Assembly (NCBI GenBank): GCA_049299095.1
Contig: JBAQWV010000145.1
Location: forward strand, 1-41,886
From: JAAEKA01 sp049299095
Lineage (GTDB): Bacteria > Chloroflexota > Anaerolineae > JAAEKA01
Length of the DNA stretch: 41,886 nucleotides
Direction: 5' to 3'
Part shown: piece by piece, positions 8,734 to 17,651 of the stretch
How the letters are laid out: each line of letters opens with the position of its first letter
Position numbering within the stretch: position 1 is the stretch's first letter
Position numbers and translations under genes: made by a program
Notes under the pieces: model-generated
The model's database searches: none
Seen by the model: the letters and a program-made list of their open reading frames with translations, nothing else
Told to the model about the DNA's origin: nothing

Positions 8734-9858
8734 ATGAGTAAAAAAGTCGTCTTTCTGATGTCTGACACGGGCGGAGGACACCGCGCGTCAGCGAATGCCC
8801 TGGTCGAGGCACTAACCGCGCTATACGGCGATGCGGTCCAGTGTGAACTGGTGGATGTCTTTGCGCGTTACGCCGAATGGCCACTGAACCGTGCGCCTGA
8901 TTTTTATCAGCCGATAGTGGATGGCTACCCGTGGCTATGGCGACTGATCTGGCGATTAGCCGAACATCCGGTCAGCGCCGAAATAACGATGCGTGTGGTA
9001 AACGTCTGGCAAACGCGTGCGCTGCGCCATCTGGTCAATGATCTGCCGGCTGACCTGTATGTTTCTGTCCATCCCCTTCTCAATCGCTTGCCACAACAGG
9101 CAGTGCGGCAACGCTATCCCCATTCGCATTTTGCGACGGTAATCACCGATCTATCCAGCGCGCCACATTTTTGGTACGATCCTGACGTGGACTTGCTGTC
9201 CACCTCGTGCGAAGAGGTGCAACGCGAGGCTTTGCGTATGGGGGTATCCCCCGCCCGCGCTCATCTATTTGGCCTGCCCATTCGGCTGGCGTTCAGCGCC
9301 AAGCTACCCACCCGGCGACAGGCGCGGCGTGTACTCGAATTAGAGGAGCGCCCGACGGTGCTGCTTCAGGGCGGCGGCGCAGGTATTGGCGACCTGGAGG
9401 AGATCGCGCACGCGCTTGCGCCGGTGTTGACCGCGCGCGGCGGTCAACTGGCTGTGATTTGCGGGCGCAACGAGAACCTGCGCCAACGCATGGCAGCCCA
9501 GGACTGGCCGATGCCAACGCGCATTGCCGGTTTTGTGGACAACATGCCAGTCTGGATGGCCGCATCAGATATTCTGATTACCAAAGCTGGGCCGGGCACC
9601 ATCGCCGAGGGCCTCGCCTGCGGCTTGCCGATCATCTTGAGCAGCTTTGTGCCGGGACAGGAAGAGGGGAACGTCAGTTTTGTCGAACAAAACCAGGTCG
9701 GGGTATACCGGCCCAACCCGCAGCGCATTGCTGCCACGGTCAACAGTTGGCTAGATCCCAAAAACGCCACACTGCCGGACATGCGTCACCGTGCCCAGAC
9801 TCTGGCGAAGCCGCAGGCTGCGCTGGACATTGCCCGTGCGCTCAGTAAGTTTTTGTAA
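8734..9858 (+). CDS. MGDG synthase/UgtP-type (GT28) glycosyltransferase
   Basis: 374 residues from the ATG at 8734, preferred over the ATG at 8719 because GTGAAGG lies 5 nt upstream. N-terminal 'SDTGGGHRASANAL' is the lipid-acceptor signature of MGDG synthases and processive diacylglycerol glucosyltransferases. The C-terminal nucleotide-sugar site is 'KAGPGTIAEGLACGLPIIL' followed by 'PGQEEGN', characteristic of GT28 (MurG superfamily). Expected activity: transfer of galactose or glucose from a UDP-sugar to diacylglycerol on the cytoplasmic face of the membrane. MurG itself is less likely, given the GGGH motif and the C-terminal PGQEEGN. Probably cotranscribed with the ArsA-like ATPase; a convergent terminator follows. 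Confidence 0.88.
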   Translation: MSKKVVFLMSDTGGGHRASANALVEALTALYGDAVQCELVDVFARYAEWPLNRAPDFYQPIVDGYPWLWRLIWRLAEHPVSAEITMRVVNVWQTRALRHLVNDLPADLYVSVHPLLNRLPQQAVRQRYPHSHFATVITDLSSAPHFWYDPDVDLLSTSCEEVQREALRMGVSPARAHLFGLPIRLAFSAKLPTRRQARRVLELEERPTVLLQGGGAGIGDLEEIAHALAPVLTARGGQLAVICGRNENLRQRMAAQDWPMPTRIAGFVDNMPVWMAASDILITKAGPGTIAEGLACGLPIILSSFVPGQEEGNVSFVEQNQVGVYRPNPQRIAATVNSWLDPKNATLPDMRHRAQTLAKPQAALDIARALSKFL

Positions 9859-9882
9859 ACCGGTAGTGCGATGGATAGCGAA

Positions 9883-9917
9883 AAAAAAACAGCAGCCTGG
9901 TGGGCCGCTGTTTTTTT
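9883..9917. terminator. bidirectional terminator between convergent operons
   Basis: AAAAAAACAGC (9883-9893) pairs with GCTGTTTTTTT (9907-9917), with an inner GCC/GGC pair. It serves the plus-strand GT28 gene and the end of the minus-strand envelope operon. Confidence 0.88.
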
Positions 9918-9935
9918 ATCGAACATGGGGGATGA

Positions 9936-10847
9936 TCAGCTCTCTGGCGGTGCTGATTTCAGAAAGTCGTAGATGTCTGCCACTTCGCCGTTGGCATCCG
10001 TGGACGCAGGTTTCGTATCGGTCAGCGTGATCGGCGAGCGTTCAATGACTGTGGGTCGTGGCAGAGGCTGCACATCATCTGTCACCGTGGTCACACTGGC
10101 CCCCGGCACCAGCGAAGTTTCCATCGGTGTGGGTTGCGCAGGCAACACCACCGGAGCCACCGCCGGCTTGCCGCCGCGGGTGGCAGCATACACAATCATG
10201 GCCACACCGATCAGCATCACCAGCACCGGCCACATGCGAATGGCATTGCCCAGCGTCGGAACGGCCTGTGGCAGATACGCAGCCAGCGCCACCAGCGCCA
10301 TGATCCCCAGCGCAGCCGCGGGTACTAACGCCCAGCTAAAGCGTTGTCGTTCGCGTGCCAGCGCGTAGATCGCCAAAAATACCAGCCCCATGCCGCCGAA
10401 GAGCACTGCACCCAGCAGCGCCGTGGACACATCCGGCCGCATGCTCAGCAGGATCACCGCCACCATCACCCCCAGCGAGCCAAACGGGATCAAAGCCCAC
10501 CAGCGTTCTTCACGGTTGCTCAGATAAATGACGATAAACGCCAGGCCAATGCCAGCCAGCAGCGACACAGCCACCCAGAAGGTGTTCACCTGACGCGTCG
10601 ACAAATAGATGACCGCGGCCACTGCCAGCAGTGTAAACGCCGGGATCAATTTCCACCAATCGGTGCGATGAAGAAAATAATTGCCGATGAAGGCCAGACC
10701 AGCCAGCGCAAAGCCAGCGGTCAACACCAACGCCACTGTTTCCTGCTGCTGACCAAAGGCTCCCAGGTTCCAAGCCAGGAAGCCAGCGCCGATCATAACA
10801 AGAATAAGACCCCAAAGCAGGCTGTCGCGAATTTTAATTTTACTCAT
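9936..10847 (-). CDS. polytopic membrane protein of unknown function
   Basis: 303 residues from the ATG at 10847; AAGGAG lies 9 nt upstream and the ATG overlaps the preceding TGA (ATGA), which fixes the start. About eight hydrophobic helices occur in the first 230 residues, for example 'LLWGLILVMIGAGFLAWNLG' and 'MWPVLVMLIGVAMIVYAATR', arranged as repeated two-helix units separated by 'NREERWW' or 'ARERQRFSW' loops. This suggests internal duplication. The last 75 residues are a Pro/Thr-rich cytoplasmic tail. The first unit resembles the small LiaF/DUF5668-like 'helix-WN' motif, but I do not assign a family. Last gene of the envelope-glycan run. Confidence 0.7.
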   Translation of the reverse strand: MSKIKIRDSLLWGLILVMIGAGFLAWNLGAFGQQQETVALVLTAGFALAGLAFIGNYFLHRTDWWKLIPAFTLLAVAAVIYLSTRQVNTFWVAVSLLAGIGLAFIVIYLSNREERWWALIPFGSLGVMVAVILLSMRPDVSTALLGAVLFGGMGLVFLAIYALARERQRFSWALVPAAALGIMALVALAAYLPQAVPTLGNAIRMWPVLVMLIGVAMIVYAATRGGKPAVAPVVLPAQPTPMETSLVPGASVTTVTDDVQPLPRPTVIERSPITLTDTKPASTDANGEVADIYDFLKSAPPES

Positions 10848-11146
10848 AAGGCGGTGCTCCTTAATCTTCGCCAAGCATCAACACCAAGATAAAGAAAAGC
10901 CAAAGCCAGCAGTGCCCACAGCACCATCTGCCACCAGACATGGCTGGTAAGGGCCAAACCGACACAAAACAGCAGCAAGCCCAGGCTCCAAACGATCTGG
11001 AAGGACGGCAATGCCAACGCCTCGCGCAGACTACGTTTCACCGGTGACACATGACGTTGCCAGTCGGCATAGCTTACCGCAGCCAACGCCACAGCCAGCC
11101 CGACAATCCAGAGCGCGTTGTTGAAAACGCCTAACCAGTCAATCAT
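10844..11146 (-). CDS. small membrane protein, three predicted helices
   Basis: 100 residues: helix near 8-27 ('NALWIVGLAVALAAVSYADW'), helix near 50-68 and helix near 70-88 ('MVLWALLALAFLYLGVDAWR'). No family recognised. It ends in an ATGA overlap with the downstream polytopic protein and starts 23 bp after the phosphodiesterase-like gene, so it is part of the same transcript. The fixed coupling suggests the two membrane proteins are made together. Confidence 0.65.
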   Translation of the reverse strand: MIDWLGVFNNALWIVGLAVALAAVSYADWQRHVSPVKRSLREALALPSFQIVWSLGLLLFCVGLALTSHVWWQMVLWALLALAFLYLGVDAWRRLRSTAL

Positions 11147-11169
11147 AGGTGAATTCCTTTGCGTCTATT

Positions 11170-12891
11170 TTAGCCCAAATAACCCAAGCCCGCCAGTCGC
11201 TCGCGCACATACTCGGCTTCCGCGTCGTTGAACTCCGCGGCATAGCCTGCCCCAGAGAAGCCCAGCTCGGCCAGCGATGTCGCACCAATCGGCCCGGCCG
11301 CGGATGGTTTGAGTGCAGCCAGCAGCACATGCCCGTCCATCTCTTGCGGCACAGGCTGGCCCAACAGATGCAACGCGGTCGGTGCAATGTCAATCAACGC
11401 CGCTCCCTGCACGCGCCCCCCCGGCTGCACATCCGGCCCCCAGGCGATGAAAACACCGTTGGAGCGGTGGCAGCCGGTAATATTGATGCGAGACAGCTCG
11501 GCGTCGCTCAGTTGGCGCGCGGCATATGGCCCATTGTAGGCATGATGCGGCTTGAACACATCCGCATACTCCGCCTCCACCAGCAGGTCGGGAAACCGCT
11601 CGACAAACGGCCCGCTGTATAGTTCTTCGCGCCGCCGCACGCGGTGGATCGGACGCCTGCCGGTTTCAGGATCGGTGAGCAAGGGCAGTGTGGCAATGAT
11701 CTGGTCGCGCAGAGCTTCGTACTCCCCGCCCGGCTGTACGATGCCGTGCGGGTCGCGCCCGGCCAGATTGATCCAGATGTTGCCGCGCAACTCCTCGCTG
11801 TATGCGCGCGTATTGAACCAGTCTACGCCGGGGAAGAACGTCTCGGCGCCCAGGCGCGTGCGGATGCTGTCGGGCCACCAATGGCGCAACTTGGTCAGCG
11901 TCTGAAAGCCAACATGCCGATACAGCCATTGCTTACCGTGCTGCATCGCGTGCGAAGCCCAAATCGCGGCACGCTCGCTGAAGCTGGCCTGGCTGCGCTT
12001 GTCACGAAAATGCAGCAAGCCTTGAGTTTCCAGCCATAGATTCAGATGTACCGTTTGCCGCCCCAACGGGCCTTCGCCGTGGTCCGAGACCACCAGCACG
12101 TTGACATCGGGCTGATCCTGGAGAAAGGCCAGCAGTTCCCCGATGCGCTCATCACAGCGTTGGTACACCTCGCGCACGGTGTCGCCGTACTGCGCGGCCA
12201 GCGCAGGATTGTATAAGGGATGTGTCGGGTCGAAGTATTGCCAAAAGAAATGCGCCACGCCGTCAGTCGCACTGACCACAAAAAAGGTCAAGTCCCACGG
12301 CCGTGTTTTCATCAGGTGCAGCGTGGCATCGAAGCGCACATCCGCCTCGCGCAGCAGCTCCGTGCGCGCCAGATCGGGGCGGCCGCGCTGCGTCCACAGC
12401 CAATCATCCGGCACAATCACATACGGCGTGCTGCTGACAGTGTCCAGCTCTGCTTTCAGCTCCGGCGGAAAGGTGTAAGCCGCGCTCAAGCCGGGCGTGT
12501 CGCGGCCACTGACCATCACCCCGCGCACCGGCTCTGGTGGGTAGGTTTGCGGCACGTTGACGATAATGACATCTTTTTCAGCGTGCCCGGCCAGATTCCA
12601 CAGCGCAGGCAGTGCGCGGTGGCTGGCATTGATCAGGCGAAAGCCATAGGTCTGAAAATCGCGCTCCCAGAAATCGAAAACGCGGTGTTTGCCTTGCTGC
12701 ACGCCTGTCACCATCGAAGTCCAGGCTTGCGCGGTGAAGGGATGAACGGTCGATTCCAGCGGCCCCCAACTGCCCTCGGTCATCAACCGTTGCAAATTGG
12801 GCAGATCGCCACTGGCGATCCACGGTTGGATCAAATCAAAGGTTGCACCATCCAGGCCAATGATGACCAGGCGGTTAGATGAAATAGACAT
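11170..12891 (-). CDS. alkaline-phosphatase-superfamily hydrolase (type I phosphodiesterase/nucleotide pyrophosphatase-like)
   Basis: 573 residues from the ATG at 12891, where homology begins; upstream codons are unlike the family. N-terminal 'LVIIGLDGATFDLIQPW' supplies the metal-binding Asp and the Thr nucleophile region; 'LVVSDHGEGPL' (near 290) supplies the second Asp-His metal ligands; 'PHHAYNGPY' is near the C-terminus. This is the AP-superfamily fold found in phosphodiesterases and in phosphoglycerol- or phosphoethanolamine-type transferases. No signal peptide is seen, so it should be cytoplasmic. Set among flippase and glycosyltransferase genes, it may act on glycan-lipid or nucleotide-sugar intermediates; the substrate is unknown. 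Confidence 0.85.
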   Translation of the reverse strand: MSISSNRLVIIGLDGATFDLIQPWIASGDLPNLQRLMTEGSWGPLESTVHPFTAQAWTSMVTGVQQGKHRVFDFWERDFQTYGFRLINASHRALPALWNLAGHAEKDVIIVNVPQTYPPEPVRGVMVSGRDTPGLSAAYTFPPELKAELDTVSSTPYVIVPDDWLWTQRGRPDLARTELLREADVRFDATLHLMKTRPWDLTFFVVSATDGVAHFFWQYFDPTHPLYNPALAAQYGDTVREVYQRCDERIGELLAFLQDQPDVNVLVVSDHGEGPLGRQTVHLNLWLETQGLLHFRDKRSQASFSERAAIWASHAMQHGKQWLYRHVGFQTLTKLRHWWPDSIRTRLGAETFFPGVDWFNTRAYSEELRGNIWINLAGRDPHGIVQPGGEYEALRDQIIATLPLLTDPETGRRPIHRVRRREELYSGPFVERFPDLLVEAEYADVFKPHHAYNGPYAARQLSDAELSRINITGCHRSNGVFIAWGPDVQPGGRVQGAALIDIAPTALHLLGQPVPQEMDGHVLLAALKPSAAGPIGATSLAELGFSGAGYAAEFNDAEAEYVRERLAGLGYLG

Positions 12892-12925
12892 AATTCGTTC
12901 TACAGACTTCGGAACTCTTGTTTTC

Positions 12926-14581
12926 TTAGCGCAGGCGTAGCATGGCTGCAATGGCCTGTTTTTCATCCTCGTTGAAGGCACGTAGCAACACCAGCGCCAT
13001 GACAAAAACGGCCAGACCGGCAATCCCAGCTACACCGACTTCCAATAGTGCGCCGATGGTACCACTCGGAACCATCCCCGCGACGGTCAAAGACTGCCAC
13101 AACAAACTGCCTGCATAAAAAACCACACCAGCCAGCAGGCAAGCAGCAATGATCTTGAGCAGTGATGGAGCCAGCTCGCGCCAGTGAAAATGCCCGCGCA
13201 TCCCTAACGTGCCAACCACAAAATAGCTGGCTTCTGCGGCCAGAATGCCATACACCACACCAAGTGCCTGAAAGCGGGGGATGCCCCACCACGCCACCAG
13301 CAGGCCGATCACAAAGCCAATCGCCAGGCCAACCGTCTCCAACCGCTGCCGACCAAGCGCCACTAGCGTCACGCCGTACAGCCAGTTGGGGAAATAAATG
13401 ACCACCGTCCAGCCTAACGTTGCCATAACAGTCGCCGCGGTGGCCAGGTCAATCGTATCGCCCAGCAGCAGCGTCACCAATGGTTGCGCTAAAAAGGTAA
13501 AAGCCAACGCAATCAACAAGCTGATAGCAGTAAACAGCTTGATAGTCTTGCCAAATGCGGTATCGAACTCCGTGCGCTGGCCTTTCGCCCGATCGCTGAA
13601 CACCGGCAACATGGCCGCAGCAAAAGCGCCGGGGATAATGCGGATTTGTTGCACGGCGCGCAACGGGCCGTACAGAACACCGTTCACCAGATCGCCCTGC
13701 TGCTGTCCCAGCCACAGCGCAGTCAGCACTATGCCCCCGCGCCAAATATAGCTTTGCAGCACCAGACTAATGCCCACCGGCAGCGCTTCGAAAAACAAAT
13801 GCCAAGCAAGGCGCACATTTTCCCATTGCCGAATCGTGCGCTGGCCGATGCTTTCGATCTCTGCCAGTCCGGCGGCCTTGCCCCGTGTACGCCAGGTTGG
13901 CAGCGCCGTGCGCACCGCAGCCAGCAAGCGTCTTGAGCTAGTCACCACTTCCGGCATCGGATGCGCCTCGGCAAACTTTTTGTGCACGCTGATCCACCAA
14001 ACGTAGATCAGACGCACACCATTAGCCAGAATACGGGCTGCAAACAAAGCGATCAAGCCTAAATCGAGCCAGATCGCCAGCAGAGTGAAGATCAGCATCA
14101 GCACCTGGGCAAGGAGGATGCTCCAGAACTGATGCTCCATGCGCTGATAGCCCTGGAAGGTGGCTGCAAACACATCGCCCAACAAGTAAAGCACCTGCGA
14201 CAGGAAGAAAGTCAGCGTTGCCAGCCACAGGAAACGGTCGCCGTTGCGCGCAGCCATTACCGTTACCACAACGAAAGCCAACGCAGCCAATATCAACCGT
14301 AGCGTCCAGATCGCGCTAGTAAACCGAGAGGCTTGTTGCCGATCCTTAGCAACTTCCCGCACCAAGATGCGGGTCATGCCCATGTCAACGAAGGTGGTAA
14401 ACAGCTCAATAAAGCTGATAATGTAAGCGTAGCGACCGAGGCCAGCTTGCCCCAGATAGCGCGCCACAATCCCCACGATGACGAGACTGACGACAGCCTG
14501 GAAACCATAGGCAATCAACAGCAAGCTGGAGTTGATGGCGATGCGACGTTCGTGGTGGGCGTTGTTGACTTGTGCGCTCAA
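12926..14581 (-). CDS. oligosaccharide flippase (Wzx/MVF-type, MATE-like)
   Basis: About 551 residues. Fourteen or so hydrophobic helices, starting 'LLLIAYGFQAVVSLVIVG', with the flippase landmark 'ARYLGQAGLGRYAYIISF' after helix 1. The family moves undecaprenyl-linked glycans across the membrane. An Arg/Lys-rich cytoplasmic insert of about 60 residues ('SSRRLLAAVRTALPTWRTRG') sits between helices 6 and 7. The start is uncertain: no ATG occurs near the conserved beginning. I propose TTG at 14581; GTG at 14620 is the alternative. The first upstream ATG (14860) would give 93 extra residues overlapping the preceding gene. A TATAAT at 14641-14636 lies between these options. Confidence 0.82.
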   Translation of the reverse strand: MSAQVNNAHHERRIAINSSLLLIAYGFQAVVSLVIVGIVARYLGQAGLGRYAYIISFIELFTTFVDMGMTRILVREVAKDRQQASRFTSAIWTLRLILAALAFVVVTVMAARNGDRFLWLATLTFFLSQVLYLLGDVFAATFQGYQRMEHQFWSILLAQVLMLIFTLLAIWLDLGLIALFAARILANGVRLIYVWWISVHKKFAEAHPMPEVVTSSRRLLAAVRTALPTWRTRGKAAGLAEIESIGQRTIRQWENVRLAWHLFFEALPVGISLVLQSYIWRGGIVLTALWLGQQQGDLVNGVLYGPLRAVQQIRIIPGAFAAAMLPVFSDRAKGQRTEFDTAFGKTIKLFTAISLLIALAFTFLAQPLVTLLLGDTIDLATAATVMATLGWTVVIYFPNWLYGVTLVALGRQRLETVGLAIGFVIGLLVAWWGIPRFQALGVVYGILAAEASYFVVGTLGMRGHFHWRELAPSLLKIIAACLLAGVVFYAGSLLWQSLTVAGMVPSGTIGALLEVGVAGIAGLAVFVMALVLLRAFNEDEKQAIAAMLRLR

Positions 14582-14678
14582 AACAGGGTTCTTTACAAGT
14601 GAAAAATAAAATAACGGCACAGGCCGGATGCTGATATTATACGCCTCTTGCCATGCTTCGGCGAATAGCCATCGCTGC

Positions 14679-16475
14679 TTAAAGCACGCCACCCGCAGCC
14701 AGCAGCCCGGCCACATCCAGCATGAAGACGCCAGCCAGCAACGCCGCGCGCCAGCAACGCCGTTCGCTCCAGTGAATTTGCTCGTCCAAGCCCCACAATA
14801 AAAGTCCGGTGATCGGCAGCAACGCCGGGAACAGATAGCGGCCCTGCGGTTGCCAGTCACGCCCGATCATCGGTAGCACAGCTTGCAGCAGCGCCAGCGC
14901 AGTCGCCAGCAGCCACACCCCCGCGAGCGCACGCGTGCCATCACGCCGTCGCCAGCGGCGCACACCACCCCACCCCGCCAGCGCAACGAACGCGGCCAGC
15001 ACGCCATACACCGGCAGCGGCAGCGGGTGTTGCAGCCAGCCAAAATTACCCCAAAACCCTGGGAACAACAAGGCCAAAAACAGCAGGCTTTGCCGCGGAT
15101 CTGGCCACGCTCCACCGGTGCGCGGGGCAAACTGCTGCCAGAGCGGGCGCAGCGGCGCAGCCAGTACCTCGCCGGCACGGGCCGCAGCAGCAAAATCGCC
15201 GTTGTGCAGCAGGTTGGTGCGCGTGTCAGTCATTACGGCCGCGTCGGCCAGCAAGATGTCACCGGTATCCGCCGCGGCCCAACCCGGCCCACCTACCAGT
15301 GCCAAATATGTGGTCGTCAGCGCCACCGTATGCGTCAGCATCACCGGCTGCCACTGTGCGCCAACCATGAAATGCAATTCCGTTGCGCCCGCGCTATCAC
15401 GCAGCAGCACGCGCCCGCGTGCAGGCTGATCGTCTGCGCTGCGTACCCACAGCGTGGCCGTCACCACCTCGCCGCGCAAGGCCGAAGCTGTCGGCGCTTC
15501 CACTGTATTGACGATCCGCCCCAACCGCTCGCTGGAACGATCCACCACGCGCACAGCCGTGCCCGCGGGGGAAGCCACCGCCACACGCCCGCCACCCAGC
15601 CACTGTCCGTAGCCGCGCCATCCCGCCGGGGCCGCGGTTGGCCAGCGCAGCAGCCCAACCAGCAGCACAGCCAGCCCCGCGGCCATGAATACGCGGCGAC
15701 GCAGGTTCCAGCCGCGCCAGCCCAGCCCGCGCCACAGCGTCCAGCCCGCCAGCGTCAGCAGCCACGGCAGCACAAACCAGGTCGTCTTTTTGCTGACCAC
15801 AGCCAACGCCGCGGCCAACACCAAGCCCACCACGCGTCGCCGCGTCCAGCCCAGCCGCTGCCCGCGCAGCATGGTGGCAAACGTCAGCGTACCTGCCAGC
15901 AGCGCCAGGCTGTCGTTGTTGACCGAACCCGCGATAAACGCGGGCATGGGCAGCAAGGCCAGCAGCAGCGGCTGCCAGCGCGCCATCGCCGTTTGCCAGC
16001 GGTCACGCGGCCCCGCGCGCCAGGCCCAGGCAGTGATGGCAGCGGTGAGGCCGAACAGCCCCGCGCCAAACAGCCGCATCAAACGCACCCGCATTGCCAG
16101 CGACAACGGCAACTGGCACAGTCCGGCCGGCACAAGGTAATAGAACGGCGGTTCGTCACCGATCTGGCTAGCCGAACGCAGCAAAAAAGGATCCGCGGCA
16201 AAGCTGGCAGGCAACGTGGCGGGCACAGGCGCACGCACCTGCGCCCAGAAATCGTGGCGCGCCAGACTAATCAGGATCGTTTGTTGCAGCGCAGCGGAAC
16301 GATCATGCCCCAGCAATGGACGGCGCAACTGGCCCAGCAGGCAGGCGTATTCGGTGTGACCCGGTTCGTCGGGCGCTTGCCAGAGTGGGGTGACGAGGGC
16401 AAACAGGCTGGCATTGAGACAGGCGATGAGAAAAACCGCGACCAGCCAGTGGCGTTCAGGCCAGGAGCGTGGCAT
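14679..16475 (-). CDS. DUF2142/GT39-like polytopic membrane protein
   Basis: 598 residues from the ATG at 16475 (GGAGGC 5 nt upstream, inside the end of the preceding glycosyltransferase gene). First helix 'LVAVFLIACLNASLFALVT', then 'LWQAPDEPGHTEYACLLGQL', an extracytoplasmic Asp-Glu motif typical of polyprenyl-phosphate-sugar-dependent membrane glycosyltransferases and DUF2142 proteins. A soluble beta-rich domain (residues about 300-430, 'RVLLRDSAGATELHF') interrupts the membrane segments, as in many Chloroflexota homologues. Likely role: transfer of a sugar from a lipid carrier outside the membrane. Specific donor and acceptor unknown. Confidence 0.75.
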   Translation of the reverse strand: MPRSWPERHWLVAVFLIACLNASLFALVTPLWQAPDEPGHTEYACLLGQLRRPLLGHDRSAALQQTILISLARHDFWAQVRAPVPATLPASFAADPFLLRSASQIGDEPPFYYLVPAGLCQLPLSLAMRVRLMRLFGAGLFGLTAAITAWAWRAGPRDRWQTAMARWQPLLLALLPMPAFIAGSVNNDSLALLAGTLTFATMLRGQRLGWTRRRVVGLVLAAALAVVSKKTTWFVLPWLLTLAGWTLWRGLGWRGWNLRRRVFMAAGLAVLLVGLLRWPTAAPAGWRGYGQWLGGGRVAVASPAGTAVRVVDRSSERLGRIVNTVEAPTASALRGEVVTATLWVRSADDQPARGRVLLRDSAGATELHFMVGAQWQPVMLTHTVALTTTYLALVGGPGWAAADTGDILLADAAVMTDTRTNLLHNGDFAAAARAGEVLAAPLRPLWQQFAPRTGGAWPDPRQSLLFLALLFPGFWGNFGWLQHPLPLPVYGVLAAFVALAGWGGVRRWRRRDGTRALAGVWLLATALALLQAVLPMIGRDWQPQGRYLFPALLPITGLLLWGLDEQIHWSERRCWRAALLAGVFMLDVAGLLAAGGVL

Positions 16476-17643
16476 ACACTGCCTCCAGCGCCTGCGCGGC
16501 ATGTTGCCAGGTATATGTGCTGACCACGCGGGCGCGCAAGGCGTGCGCGGCCTGCCGGGCGCGGTCGTGCTCGGTCAGCGCGCAGGTAATTGCGAGGGCC
16601 AGCCCAGCGGCATCACCCGGCGCGGCGTAAAAGCCCCAATCACCCAGGTATTCGCGTTGCACGGGGGTGTCGAAGGCAGCCACAGGCAGCGCGGCGGCCA
16701 TGTACGGCAGCAATTTGCCGCTGCCTTCGGTGGCCGACAGCTTGGGCGCTACGGCGGCATCACCCAGTGCCAGATAGAAGGGCGCGTCTTCGTAGGCCAC
16801 CGCGCCGGTGAACGTGATGTGCTGTGCCACCCCCAACTGCCGAGCGCGTTCGGTGTAGTACGTTACATCGGGGAAGCCCATCAGCAACAGGTGCGGGGGG
16901 CGCGGTTGGCGGCTGAGCGTTTGCCAGGCTTGCAGCAGCAGGTCAGTGCCCTGGTAAGGCGCGAGCAGGCCCAGATAAACAACGACGGGACGATCGGCGG
17001 GCAACGTCAGCGCGGCGCGCCGTGCGCTCAGGCGCGCCGGATCAAGCTCGGCGCGCGGACGAAAACGTCCGGGGTCTACGCTGTCCGGCAGGGTGTGGAT
17101 GCGCGCGGCGGGCACGCCCGCCTGCCGGAGATGGGCGGCAGCATGATGCGAACTGGCAAAGATGGCGTTTGGCTGGTGATCAATGGCCTGCTCCAGCCGT
17201 TGCAGCGGCGGCAGCCAGGGGGACGCGGGGCGAATGAAGCGGTGATCGAGCATTTCCGCGGTCAGGCTGCCCTGAAAGTCGAAAACCAAGGGGATGTGCA
17301 GCAGCCGCGCCAGAGCTGCGCCCAGTAGCGCGCCTTCGTGCAGAAATGCGTGAATAAGCTGTGGTTTACCGCCGGGGAAATGCCGGGCGGCGCGCACTGC
17401 GGTGGGGATCAAGAGCATGTCCAGCAGCAACTTGCGCCGCGAGGAGCCAACCGGTAGAGTACTTCCGCGCGGCCAGAGCGCGGGACGCAGCGTGCGCAAC
17501 CCCTCAACATCCCGCCCGCTGGGATAAGTGACGAGACGAATACTGTGCCCGCGTGCTTGCAACGCAGCCAGATGGCCGCGAATGCGCACATGGCAGCCGT
17601 AGTCAGCAAAAAAACCGGTGGGCGCCAGGGCCAGCAGGCGCAC
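16456..17643 (-). CDS. GT4-family glycosyltransferase
   Basis: About 395 residues from the GTG at 17643, 8 nt after the stop of the GT2 gene, with AGGAG 11 nt upstream. The frame is open further up (to 17718) but that part overlaps the GT2 coding sequence. N-terminal 'LALAPTGFFADYGCHVRIRG' is the GT-B acceptor-side loop; 'VVYLGLLAPYQGTDLLLQAW' (near 195) begins the C-terminal Rossmann domain; 'LSATEGSGKLLPYMAAALPV' (near 300) is the nucleotide-sugar E-x7-E-like region. A cytoplasmic transferase using an activated sugar; specificity not readable. Its end overlaps the DUF2142-like gene by 20 bp. Confidence 0.87.
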   Translation of the reverse strand: MRLLALAPTGFFADYGCHVRIRGHLAALQARGHSIRLVTYPSGRDVEGLRTLRPALWPRGSTLPVGSSRRKLLLDMLLIPTAVRAARHFPGGKPQLIHAFLHEGALLGAALARLLHIPLVFDFQGSLTAEMLDHRFIRPASPWLPPLQRLEQAIDHQPNAIFASSHHAAAHLRQAGVPAARIHTLPDSVDPGRFRPRAELDPARLSARRAALTLPADRPVVVYLGLLAPYQGTDLLLQAWQTLSRQPRPPHLLLMGFPDVTYYTERARQLGVAQHITFTGAVAYEDAPFYLALGDAAVAPKLSATEGSGKLLPYMAAALPVAAFDTPVQREYLGDWGFYAAPGDAAGLALAITCALTEHDRARQAAHALRARVVSTYTWQHAAQALEAVYATLLA

Positions 17644-17651
17644 CGGTGCAG

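Noticed and set aside
8734..9858. MurG
   Set aside because: The GGGH acceptor motif and C-terminal PGQEEGN fit MGDG synthase/UgtP better, and no other mur or fts gene is nearby.
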